64,000 bases of DNA, from positions 15,564,155 to 15,628,154 of the forward strand of contig NC_134033.1 in the NCBI RefSeq assembly GCF_964204645.1. Reading direction: 5' to 3'. This stretch comes from Tubulanus polymorphus (lineage: Eukaryota; Nemertea; Palaeonemertea; Tubulaniformes; Tubulanidae). The notes under the pieces are model-generated. The model saw nothing but the letters and a program-made list of their open reading frames with translations, did no database searches and was not told the origin of the DNA. Positions within the stretch are counted from its first letter, which is position 1. Each line of letters opens with the position of its first letter. A program made the translations under genes and the position numbers. Of this stretch, positions 1-14,860 are shown one piece after another.

Positions 1-697
1 AAATAGACTAAAAATCAAGGAAGTGGATATTCTTTTAAAAACGCTATTTTGGTAAAAGTGCAGATCCGCACCTCTCCGCGTAAACGGTTCAATCAATTAG
101 GCCTACACTACATTAAATATCATTGTTTCTGATTCAAAATGTCATCAGCAATTCAGTACATTTCCATTGGTTAATTTTAATATATCTTCAGTAGAAAGAT
201 TTTAGCCTGGATTTTGTCATTCTGCAGATTGTGTCAATCACGAGAGATGCGGATCTGCACTTTTACCTGCTATTTTGCCTATTATAGCTCAATCAGATTG
301 GTTACTGACACTGATTGCGCAAACCACGTAAACTCGCTCAGATTTTCTGTATCTCTGTTTTACGTTGCTACATCCAGATTTCGCCTATGCAACTGGAGAG
401 ATAAATCAATGTTAGGCGCTGGTCTGGGTAACGCAGAGGGCTGCTAGGAATCCCTCTGGAGCCTGTTTTATCTCTGGGTTGGTGATAACCTTGCGAGACT
501 GGCGCAGAATTTGAACCGCGAATGCTATAACGGAAATACCCTCTTGTGTTGATATTGTGTATTCATCCGTTATAAAGTTCCGATAAATAATTGGCTAGAT
601 CCGCACCTATAGTAGAATGCTTGTGTGCAAGCGTTCAATATTCGCGTTCATTCTGAAATGTTCCCGAATTTTGGAAATTGTTATTTTTTTGTTTCAG
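1..697. other. Intronic or upstream sequence of COPS6, repeat fragments
   Basis: No exon is recognisable here. The missing N-terminal coding exon(s) of COPS6 (about 70 residues in animals) should lie before the window. The stretch around 300-520 contains fragments shared with other places in the window: a TTACTGACACTGATT motif, and a block near 480-520 resembling parts of 12.5-12.65 kb and 25.15-25.2 kb. It looks like old interspersed repeat. Confidence 0.5.
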
Positions 698-4978
<4,281 letters not shown>

Positions 4979-5733
4979 ACGGCGGAAAACACCTAGCACC
5001 CCCGTGACTCTGTATAATAAACTGTGCCGTAACCCCCGCGCGGTAGAAGAATGGATCATTCTCTTGGTAATGCTAATGGATATTTCGCAATGCGCGTGTG
5101 ACATTCTCGTGTATGTCAACAAACACTAGGACGATCGATTGCTCAGGTTATGGATTATCTATTGCCACGCACATGACATGTCATGTGAGTCTTTGAAGTG
5201 GATTGTGTATTGCGCAGTTTTGCGATGCGTACATGTGATGATTCTCCACAGTGGATAGACATTGAGTGGATTTATCTGACGATTTGGTTTAAAACTGAAT
5301 TCACGTGACGACAGCAAACATCATATTGTTTATATACGATAGGTACTATAAGCGTAAACTGTTCGGATCAGTTGTTTGTCGTTAAGATGTGCTCGTTGCT
5401 ACTGGTGGATGAACCGCCATCACTAGACTAGAAAAACAAACAACCTTTCAACGATTCTATAAGATTGAAACCGTATTTATTTAACCTCAATCATTCACAG
5501 AATGTTGAATTAGACGCGTTAGTTTCAGTAAACCGTGTCTTGTGTTTGGTAGCGTTGAAGCTGTAAATATTAAAATTCACCTGGATCCAGTTCCACAGTT
5601 GTGAGTTAGAGTGAACTCAAGTTAAAATTAGTTCATTTTCAATCAGTTAACTCAGAGTTGACTCACAACTATGGAACTGGGTCCTAGCGTCCCCGAGTAA
5701 GGTGGAGTCTACTATAGTTCGTTTCGAAATAAA
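4979..5733 (+). other. COPS6 3' UTR and polyadenylation signal
   Basis: No further coding exon. AATAAA at 5728-5733 is the first canonical signal downstream of the stop and directly abuts the stop codon (5734-5736, opposite strand) of the convergent gene. A palindromic GTTCCACAG-family MITE occupies 5583-5685. On the minus strand an AATAAA at about 5475-5480 may end the opposite gene, so the two 3' UTRs probably overlap. Confidence 0.6.
5583..5685. mobile_element. GTTCCACAG palindromic MITE, full copy
   Basis: About 100 bp. Starts GGATCCAGTTCCACAG and ends CTATGGAACTGGGTCC, with TTAACTC repeats folding back in the middle around TTAGTTCATTTTCAAT. This is the commonest short element in the window. 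Other clear copies lie at about 3294-3375 (partial), 7487-7572, 7905-7980, 19323-19430, 20850-20959, 46975-47085, 48121-48341 (two), 49009-49216 (two) and 52394-52535. Confidence 0.8.
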
Positions 5734-8700
5734 TTAAGTTCCGCGATTATCGATAATTAAAAGTTTATCTATTTCTTCATCTTCTGCGGAAATATCTTTA
5801 AACGCGTTAGCGCCACCTAGTTTATCATCGAATCTTGAATCCGATTGGTCGGTTTTGTCGGTCCTCGATTCCAATTGGTGGTCGACGACGCTGAGACGTT
5901 TATTGGCTAGTTCGATTCCGTGATGTCGTAGTTTCATCATGAAATCTGAGTGGTACAAACCGTTGTCGGAGTAATCCAGGAATCTTTTATAATCCGTTTG
6001 TAAAGCCTGAATTAGAAAAGTAGATTATCGGTCAAAAACAGTGCAGCAGGGATTCTGATGGCATCGAGACTTGCCACGGTACAAAGCCCTGCCGCACTAG
6101 ACCGAGTGCGCAGATACTCGCGCAGCATAGATGATGTCACTATCAGTCAATCAGATATCCCTTTTATCTAAGCCCAGTTTAACCATTTATAGATCTTATG
6201 TGAAATTTGCCTCAGTGTTTATACAACGAGCAATCTGATTTGTGCCGCAAGTCTTCGTACGGTAAACCTGCGCACTCGGTCTAGTGTGGCAGGGGTTCGT
6301 GCCGTGGCTGAGTCTAGCGATGCCATCAGGTTCAAATCCCTCCAAAGGGAGGATGCTTACAATTATTGTAAATTTAGTTCGAAATATAAATTGAGACTCA
6401 AAAATTGAGAAGACTTAATTGAATTTGGCAGAGGATACAAACCAGAAAATCATTTTCCACACGTATTTTATGGTCCAATTCTTTCTTGTATTTGTGAGCC
6501 AATTTCGAATAACTGCAAGCAATATAGAAAAGAAGCATATATTTCAACACAGTTGCGATACTTGAAAATTAAGAATTCTAAAAATTTCGCTCGAAATCTT
6601 TTTGGTTTAAAGATATCCGTTCACCTTTTCTTCATCTGATTGATCTCTTCGCGATGTTGCTCGGCAACTCGAGCCGCCATTTCAGCGGCGAGTTTCGCGC
6701 ATTCCAGTTTCGTACGTTCGACGGCTTGTTGTTCCTCGCGTTTCAACTGAGCCTCGAAAATAAAAATACGTCGAATATAAGTAACATTTTCCGCTATGTA
6801 TCAGGTTTAACCGAGATTATGTCGGGGGATCGACGTTGGTCTTTACGAAGCATCCGCAAGACCTTTGAACTTTTGAGCGTCCCTTTCATTTAAAGGCACT
6901 TGATGCCCAAAAGGGCACAATGTTGTTCGTTAAAATCTAAATGGGGCAATTCATAAAGTATGATATAACTTAGGAAAAAATTTGAATGGTACCACTCCCA
7001 GAATAATAAGGAGCCAGGGATTTGTTTGTTTTTGCTTTACGTCGTTTGGATCTTGGTTTACCAAGACCTATTGGATTCTTGATTTAACGTCACAACAGCC
7101 TTTGAATCTTTGGCCGCACACTGTCAGCAGGAGCCATCGGGACTGGAACCCGCTTGTCACTTGGCACTAATAGTGAATGCTTATCCCACTGAGCTACAGG
7201 AGGGTGTTGATATTGCCCTTATAGTGGCCCCTGGTCCGTACGAGAGATACTAACTGCTTGTTGTCTGAGAGCGTCTGTTAAAGCTTTCTGTTGTTCGGCC
7301 GATAGTTCCTCGTATAGTCTTTGTTTCGCGGCTGCTACTGCTGCTTTCACTGCCTCATCTCGTTCCCTACAAATTGAATAGGACACTCACATCATACAGT
7401 CGTGTGTCATCAAATGATTTGAATTCAGACTCAAAAATACCAGAGACCAGGGGCTGAAGTTGCTCAAATGTTGGTAAAAGATAACTGGACCCAGTTCCAC
7501 AGTTGTGAATTAAATCTTGGTTCAAATCCTTAAACCCAGTCAAAAATTTTGGAACTATGGAACCGGGTCCTGGATTTTCAGTTAAGTTTGTGAAAGACTC
7601 AAATTCTAACAGACAGCAGTTGAAGAGAGGAGATATTGATATATTTTTCTCAATTACCGAAGCATTTGTTGTTTCTGTAATTCTAAAGCTTCGTCGGTGT
7701 TCTTTTCGTGTTTGCGTTCAAATTCTCGTAGACGTTCTTTCTCCAGACGGTCTCGTTGTTCTTGAACTTTTTCGGCGAGTTTCTTATAGAACTGTAACGA
7801 GTAGAGTCAGTGAGTAAGCGTCCGGGATGTATCCACTGTGGAACTAACTGTGGAATGTATCCACTTCGTAACCAGGTCTGGGATCTGTATCCACAGTGGA
7901 ACAGGATCCAGTTCCACATCTGTCTTAAGAGTTAACTCTTGAGTTAAAAATGAACTCACAACTGTGGAACTGGGTCCTGGAGCGTAGATCTTTCCAGGCC
8001 TGGGATGTATCCGCTGTGGAACTAGGTGTGTATCCCCAATAGAACTCGGTTAGGATGTATCCACTAAGTAACGTGGGATCTGTATCCACAGTGGAACTGG
8101 AGCGTACTTACATCTTTCTGTACATCGACAGCGCGACGTCTGGCGTCTTCTAATTCGATACGTTGTCGTTTTAAAGCGGCCCTCAATTCCCGCGTGGCTC
8201 TCTCCTCGGCCGCCTGTACCGCCTCCGATATCACTTTATCTTTAGAATCCTGTTTAACGTTTTGTATCTGTGCCAACAAACCGGAACCGACATCTTGAAT
8301 TCAAAAAATATGATTCAAGATGTAGAACATGAGAATCTTGTATTTTAAGTCAGATATAGATGTCAGTCTGTAATAAACCTCAAAATCTTGAAATAACTTA
8401 TATATGATAAGGGTTTGTCTCGAGAGTTGAGAGTAAATATTGTAAAACCTGCGGCCATTTGCAAAACTTAAGATACAGATGTTGCTATGTCAGTTTCAAC
8501 TTGCTAACTTTATCCATCTTTTGAGCAACTTGGTTCTGATTTTTCAGAGTCAGAGAGGCTCTACGTAATGCTAAGCGTTAATGTTACAGGCAGCGGCAGA
8601 TCCAGGGGACTTTTGAGACTTGCGCAAGTGTCCATCAAATCTTTTTTTTAGAGTCCTTTTTCAATAAAGATATCTGGTGTACAGTGCAGGTGTACCTAAA

Positions 8701-8907
8701 AATGCACTTTTGGGGTGTGATAAGTCTTGCAAAATTGACCCCTGTACTGCTAGCCCACTACTGCTGCTAGATATTATTCTGGCATATTTGCTGCTTACCG
8801 ATGATTTTATCATGGCAAACTCTCTGAGTTGTTAATGTAGTTTTATTCACCATTCGTTCGATGTAATCTAACGAACTTTGACTTCGCCTTAGAACTCTTC
8901 GTGACAT
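5734..8907 (-). CDS. Coiled-coil protein, possibly C6orf163-like, with an apparent 1-nt frameshift
   Basis: Seven exons on the minus strand: 8907-8799 (start ATG), 8293-8112, 7791-7659, 7366-7255, 6752-6625, 6514-6463, 6006-5734 (TAA). Phases agree at every junction except inside exon 3, where one base is missing between RDRLEK and ERLREFERKHEK (near 7740). With that base the protein is 329 aa. It starts MSRRVLRRSQSSLDYIERMV, continues DKIIDVGSGLL, then becomes one long charged coiled coil rich in A/E/K/R/Q (residues ~50-240), and ends in an acidic tail with EDEEIDKLLIID. Length and the IIDVGS segment recall vertebrate C6orf163, an uncharacterised coiled-coil protein, but I rely on memory for that. 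Exons are otherwise intact, so an assembly indel is as likely as a real mutation. It is convergent with COPS6. Confidence 0.82.
6042..6355. mobile_element. Fold-back element with tRNA-like ends, copy 1
   Basis: Inverted arms of about 90-100 bp. The right arm reads GCCGTGGCTGAGTCTAGCG ... GGTTCAAATCCC, i.e. an A-box-like and a B-box-like pol III promoter sequence. The left arm is its reverse complement. The second copy is at about 11533-11875. It lies in the last intron of the coiled-coil gene. Confidence 0.65.
7010..7203 (-). mobile_element. tRNA-derived SINE fragment
   Basis: On the minus strand the head reads TAGCTCAGTGGGATAAGC (A box) followed by GGTTCCAGTCCCG (B box with one mismatch), then an unrelated tail. 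The spacing and the missing acceptor-stem pairing argue for a SINE head rather than a working tRNA gene. Confidence 0.55.
7792..8111. repeat. Short tandem units derived from the GTTCCACAG family (intron)
   Basis: Intron 2 of the coiled-coil gene is filled with repeats of GGGATCTGTATCCACAGTGG-type units plus one palindromic MITE at about 7905-7980. Confidence 0.65.
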
Positions 8908-10778
8908 TGCGCAATCGCGCACCAGTGATCTTCTTGTATCTCCGTAACAAACTTGTATCTGTGGATGCTGTTATTCTTTATGTTTCTATTGTATTGTAAA
9001 TCAACTGATTTGTATTGTTAAATGTTGTTTCAGGCCGAAATAAAATCAATAAATCTTCTGCTAAACTCTATCTTTCTTATGGAGCATCAACTCTTTCACT
9101 TTCATTTCAGTTTCACTTGACTTTTTGCCGAAAAAAATGATTCATTTGATTTCGACAAATAGTGTTCAGTGATGGCTTGATTTTGTTAATTAACAAAGGA
9201 CAAAGAAGCTTTCTGGTCGAATGACTACGTTATCCAGTGATGAGTCTGCTTATTGTAGAATAACACTTGAAAATTGCATCCTATTTGACAGTTCTGCAAA
9301 CCAGGAAGTGTTGCTAGCATAAACAACAATACTGAGCTGTGGATATTTCCTATACCTTAGAAGAGAGTCAATATATTCAAACAGGTTCGAATCCTTATTT
9401 TTAGTGTTGTATTACGCAGTGACGCGCGGGGTGGTCGGTCGCGAATTGTCACTAATTCATTTCAAAACAAAGTAGCTCAACCTAAATTATACATTTATTC
9501 GAAACTCACTCGCATTTGAACTATATTTTTGGATAAAAACAATTTCTACTCGAAGCATAAGGTTTGAACAGTAATTAAGCTACTGTTCCTCTTTTATTCC
9601 CAGAGGGACCACTATGCCGCGACCGTGGTGTCCCATGCTTGGACCCAGTAATTACTGATACGGATTCTGAATGATCCTGATGCTTACTTAGCCTTATTAT
9701 ACATAAAATGCATGATACGACATGATCGCCATCTATTGGAATTTCGCTGAACTGTCAGATTTATGGAATCGCCAATAACGACGATTCGCACTGAACCATA
9801 TTTCACATGCGCCATCTTTTGCTAATGAGGGTCATATCATTTAAGAACGGGGGCGTCCCAGGCTCGAATCCGGCTGATTCCTAGAGCCACCAACTCTTCC
9901 TGATTTTCGGTATTTCGTAACTATTTATGACAAAAAATGCTGTTTTGATTTGTTTGACGAATACAGAAGTATGAAACATGTTACTGAGGGTTTTGGTAAT
10001 TGAGAATTTTCTTTCATATTTCGATAAAACCTTTGAACAAAATTCAATTGTTACTGATAGCACTTTTCGGATGTTGGTACGTGTTACCACAGCATTAAGA
10101 TAGAATTAGCTACAAGTGATGATTAGAATAAAACACATTGTCGTTTTTCTCATGAAATTTCGGTCAACGGACAATGACCTCGGGCTGACACTGATCCCCA
10201 GTTCCAGATCATAGAGGGTGAACGCAGAGGTGTCGTAGATTCGTTATTAATCGTTATATTATTCGTCGATTAATTATCGTTACTGATACCGATTCCAGAG
10301 TGACCCTGACCCGTTGCACACATATTAACTCAAGAAAATTTGCCATATCACATGAGGTAAAGGCATTTCGGCAGATCGGAACTAACTTAATTCACGGATT
10401 CTCATAACGCTAGAGGCCATGCTTAGATAAGCCATCCTCGCTTGCCAGGGTTTGATTGCCGCCCGCCCGAAGTTCACGCCAACACCTCGCCGTAAAATAA
10501 GGCCCTTCATCGGTTTATGCCCGAAGATTTCTTGGGCAGACAGGTTACCGTTTAAGCGGCATTCAGTAAATTCACCTTCAACATTTTCAAATTCATTTCG
10601 CATAAATCATGGTTGTTGTGAAATGTACCGGAAAAGATAACGTTGATTCTATTTGAACGATATAATATATTTTTATCACTGACAGTTTAATCGTTTTTTC
10701 CAAGCTGTGAAATTCTCATCGAAATCGACTCGTCACTCGTTCATTTCGTACATCGCTCCGTCACAGAAAGGCATCATC
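8908..10778. other. Intergenic, repeat-rich
   Basis: Upstream of the coiled-coil gene (promoter expected near 8.9-9.1 kb, no TATA seen) and of the prokineticin-like gene. It holds a copy of the 56-bp MITE family at about 9884-10077, two ATTACTGATACNGATTC motif blocks (near 9645 and 10258) and a CATCCTCGCTTGCCAGGG block at about 10432-10450 that recurs near 12345 and, inverted, near 25235. A TATAATATATTTTTAT string near 10661 could be the core promoter of the next gene. No coding exon is evident. Confidence 0.45.
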
Positions 10779-12244
10779 ATGAAAATCAGTGTGACTTTAA
10801 TGTTTTTAGCTTTCATCGGTGTTTCATTAGTGAGTATATCCACATCTTTTTAAAGTTTAGGTCTGCATATGATAATGAAACACCGCACTTGGTGAAACCT
10901 TGGAGTAATCATCATTCAAATGATAAGGTGAAGCCATTGAAACTCTCTTCCGTGATTTAAAGATAATATAAAACCGCACACTAAAGATTATGAAGATACT
11001 GCCTGAAATGTTTCCTCGCTAGTATAAAGTCGAATTTAGTAAACCCTTAACCCGGGACCCTAAACTAGTTCTGTGATTCGGGGTTCTTTCAATTCCGTCT
11101 TTCGTGGGGTGTAGCGTTGCGGTGCTACTAAAATTCTAAACGGTCACGCTGGAATTAAAAAAATTAAGAATTCAAAGCCAAGAGACTCAGGGTCGGTCCT
11201 ATGGTCCATTGATCGCGTGGTGCTCTTGCCGTTGCATCGCACGGGCGCTCCATTCAGAACAATGGAACGTTCTCTTAAAAGTCTTCGGATTTAACGATTT
11301 ATCGCGGTTTTTCGTCCCCCGACCAGTTCGTTGTACTGTTCGAGGTTCCAGTATAATGATGCACACAGTGTGCTGCGAGGTTCCAGTATAATGATGCACA
11401 CAGTGTGCTGCGAGGTTCCAGTATAATGAGGCACACAGTGTGCTGCTAGAAACTGCGGGTGGGCGTTGCCTGCAGAGTGTCTTGATTACTTCAACGACGC
11501 CTATCCCTTAAACGAACCCGCCGAACCCGGTTACACCATCCTCCCCCGGCAGGGATTCGAACCTGATGGCATCGAGATTGCCACGACACGAAACCCTGCC
11601 ATAATCGACCGTGTGCGCAGATACATGCGCAGTTCAGATGATGTGATTTTTAGCCAATCAGAAATCCCGTTTATTTTAGCCCGGGTTTTTCTCATTTAAA
11701 GTTATTTTGAAATTTGCCTCAACGATTATACAACGAGCAATCTGATTGGTGCCGCCAGTTTTCGTTCGGAAAGCTGCGCATGTACCTGCGCACCCGGTCT
11801 ACTGATGCAGGGGTTCGTGCCGTGGCTGAGTGTAGCGATGCCATCAGGTTCGAGTCCCTGCAGAGGGAGGATGGGTTTCACGGGCCTGAATTAATTAGTG
11901 ATGTTTCGATGAATTGTTTGTTGAATAATGAATTAAAGAATTAAAGGGAAATGTCGATTTTAAGTTGAATTGTTTATTTATAGGCGGTGCTCGACAAGGA
12001 ATGTCATTCAGACGACGAATGCGGAATATCGGAATGTTGTATGATGACTGTGGGGGCGCCACATGAGATGCCCGGAATTTGCTTCAACGCTCATTTGAAA
12101 GACGCACCGTGTGACCCGCGACAGTACGAAACCGTCATGGGCAAACATTTGTTCGACTGCCCATGCGCTAAAAACTTGAAATGTGACAAAAATACCGATC
12201 CTGAACATCTCGATTCGAGACCAATGATTTGTCAACCAAAATAG
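10779..12244 (+). CDS. Secreted ten-cysteine peptide, prokineticin/astakine-like
   Basis: Two exons: 10779-10829 encodes a signal peptide (MKISVTLMFLAFIGVSL) ending exactly at a GTGAGT donor; 11984-12244 encodes the mature domain after a TTTATAG acceptor, ending in TAG. The mature part begins AVLDKEC, and its ten cysteines follow the prokineticin order: C-x5-C-x4-CC-x12-C-x9-C-x16-CPC-x5-C-x15-C. The AV start, the CC pair and the CPC motif are family hallmarks (colipase fold). About 103 aa in total, close to family size. In vertebrates such peptides signal through GPCRs; in arthropods astakines act as haematopoietic cytokines; the role here is inferred only. The 1.15-kb intron contains a 35-bp minisatellite and a tRNA-like fold-back element. 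Confidence 0.85.
11342..11446. repeat. 35-bp minisatellite, 3 copies
   Basis: Units starting GAGGTTCCAGTATAATGATG at 11342, 11377 and 11412; the third has a single GATG to GAGG change. It lies in the intron of the prokineticin-like gene. Confidence 0.9.
11533..11875. mobile_element. Fold-back element with tRNA-like ends, copy 2
   Basis: Left arm about 11533-11635, right arm about 11770-11875, inverted and about 100 bp each. The right arm carries GCCGTGGCTGAGTGTAGCG and GGTTCGAGTCCCTGCAG (A- and B-box-like). About 130 bp of unrelated DNA separates the arms. Confidence 0.7.
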
Positions 12245-14860
12245 ATTGTTAATTAAAACATGAATAAGTATCGTATGTACGATTTTTCATTTATTGATGA
12301 TGATTGATGATGATGAAGACAAACGACTATTTCTTGAACTACCCATCCTCGCTTGCCAGGGGTCCGGTATCACTCCCGAACTCGCTTCAACCAGTAGTGG
12401 GTTCGAATCCCTTGACGGGTGAAGATGTGAACTACCCGGCGTGCCGGCCCGCTTTACATTAGTTCGCAGAAATTACGTTAGGGGACCGTATGGTGCTGCC
12501 ACCAAGCTAACCAGCTTGCCGGTCTCTACTTCAGCTATAGACTGGTTGTCGGTCTCTATCTTCAGTTAGACGGCGAATGCAGGTGGCGCAGAATTGGACA
12601 GGCGACCAGTCTATCCAGTTATAGGGATGTCCTGGGTTCGAACCTAGAAATTACTGACGCTGATTGTGAGTGATCTTCCAGGGACTTCCAGGACCAGTAT
12701 CAGTGATCCGTGGATACGGGAGTTGGTCATTTTTATGGACTTTCGCATTCGAAATTTGCTATCGCGAATATTCTTCCTTTGGTACAAATAACTTCCGAAC
12801 GAAGCTTAGTTTCTCTATGCGCTACTAAAACGAAGACCTACTGCACTCATCACTTGGGGCACTATCCGTGTATTTAACCACCTCTGTCAATGAGTGTAGG
12901 CTATACCAGATATAAACAAAGGCATATCAATCATAAATTGGTCGGTTTTCTCGGGTGCATAGTCTTCGTTTTAGAAGTGCTTTGTTTTAGTAACACTTGT
13001 TGCTTAACTAAATGAATGACAAATTTCAAAATCAATCATATTTATTCTCATACAACAATTATACAAAATGCCAGGAGTGCTCGAGGAATTATAACGTAAG
13101 CTCCTCAAACCCGTGGACTTTGAAAAACAGCTAGTCCAACCACGATAGGCGTATAAACTATAAACGAGAGTTTACGCCATGGTCCAACCATAGACTCTAA
13201 AACAAAAAAGTCTATTGCCCTAACCATGGACTCAATTTTCCATGGCCCCCGCACTAAAACCAGAGATACCTGGCCAAACTCTGGAAAGCGTAGGATTAAG
13301 TAATCAATCTGATTTACATTATTTACATCATTCTATTTTCACATTCCGTAACAAATTATTAACGTTTCGCTTATTTTCTCAAATTTTAATAGTGATTTTA
13401 TTTCTATCAATATACGTATGTAATTGTACTAACTTAAAAACCACAATTGTTACATTGGTATTTCGAAGTCTTTATCTACGATACATTTCCACTTCAGCTG
13501 ATTTATACAATTTGCATCAATAGGAAAATAACAAAAATACACAGAGGATTGTAAACTTTGATCCATAAAACACCGAAAATTGAAAATTATGAGTTATTTA
13601 AAAACAGTTCAAAATAAAAACACTAAACCTACAAATTCACTCACTCTGGAAAGCGTAAGGTTAACTCATTGATCAATCTTATTAATTACAAGAAAACTTA
13701 AAACATTTGTCTAATTTTCCTCATCTAAGAGATTTCTTTAAACATTATCAACTACCTTATTTCACAAATGTTACATTTGAAACAAAGCAGGGTCCGATCT
13801 AAGCACTGGTCCAATTGCCCGGGACAAGTAGGGCAATATGTAGGTTATCATTATCACTCGTCCACCGGGCTTGTGTAATTCTATGTCTCAAAGCTTTTAT
13901 CCCACTCGATCCAAGGGATGATTGTATCACAATCGGACTGCTCATGTAGGGCAAGTTGATTTTCTAGGGGGCAAGTGATAATACATATATGCTTGCACCA
14001 AGGTCAAGTGGCATTTATTCATTAGATCAAGCCCTGCAAACTATTATAAAGGTTTTTCTTCGTGATATTTTAACATAAATCAAGTATCTTCATATAAGGG
14101 TTTGACTGACAAAGCTACGGTAACTTCTTAATTGTATTATTCGACTTGATACATTTAGTACATCTACAATTCAGTAAATACTTAATATTTGTACGTCAAC
14201 TCTGGCCTAACGTATTCTATGTTTCCTAATTATGTGATATCTACACACACAAATAGCCACATTTGACTATGTTTAACTATGGTAAGTTCGAAGATTAAAC
14301 TCACAATATCATGTTGAAACTATATCTCAGTTTAGGAGTTAACTCAACAGACCTACGAGTTCAAACAAGGCGCTCGACGCGACCATTTACCCCATGTGAC
14401 TACATGAATACAACCATGGATCGAAGACCAATATCGTGAATTAATGGAGCTTAGCTTTTATTAGACTCTCATATTGCATAAAACATTATAAAATAGTTTC
14501 CTCGAAAACACTATATTATCCATCAGACTGGTATGAAAAAGGGTAATAAGTAACAAAAAACAATACTTTACTACAGAAGTCCACTATTGTCTTCGCCGCT
14601 CCTGGATTTCAGTGTTTATAACATGCACTATTGTTTATGCTGCTCCTAATAAGATACACTATTGTCTTTGCTGCTTTTAAAACAGCGTTTATCCTGAATC
14701 AGTGTTTATGAGATAATCCCGTAGCTGAATCAGTGTTTATAAGATTCACTATTGTCTCTGCTGCTCCTGATAAAATGTTTTATAGAAATCAACCACCGAT
14801 TGTAGAAGTATCCATCGTTGAGTGATTAATCCGTTGCTGGCTCCTCAACTTCTCATCTGG
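12245..14860. other. Intergenic or 3' UTR sequence, repeat fragments
   Basis: 12300-12720 holds tRNA-like and dispersed fragments (B-box-like GGTTCGAATCCC near 12401; GGTTCGAACCTAG near 12637). On the minus strand an AATAAA near 13030-13037 could end the 3' UTR of the gene at 14.9-17.4 kb. A block ACTCTGGAAAGCGTA occurs twice (about 13278 and 13645). 14570-14770 is an imperfect ~55-bp tandem repeat containing CACTATTGTCT. No convincing coding exon; the 93-codon open frame at 13242 has no family features. Confidence 0.4.

Noticed and set aside
7130-7203. tRNA gene on the minus strand
   Set aside because: A and B boxes are present but the acceptor stem does not pair and the B box is mutated; fits a SINE head better.
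13242-13523. 93-codon hydrophobic open frame
   Set aside because: No homology recognised, AT-rich, no signal-peptide logic or splice context; probably chance within UTR or intergenic DNA.
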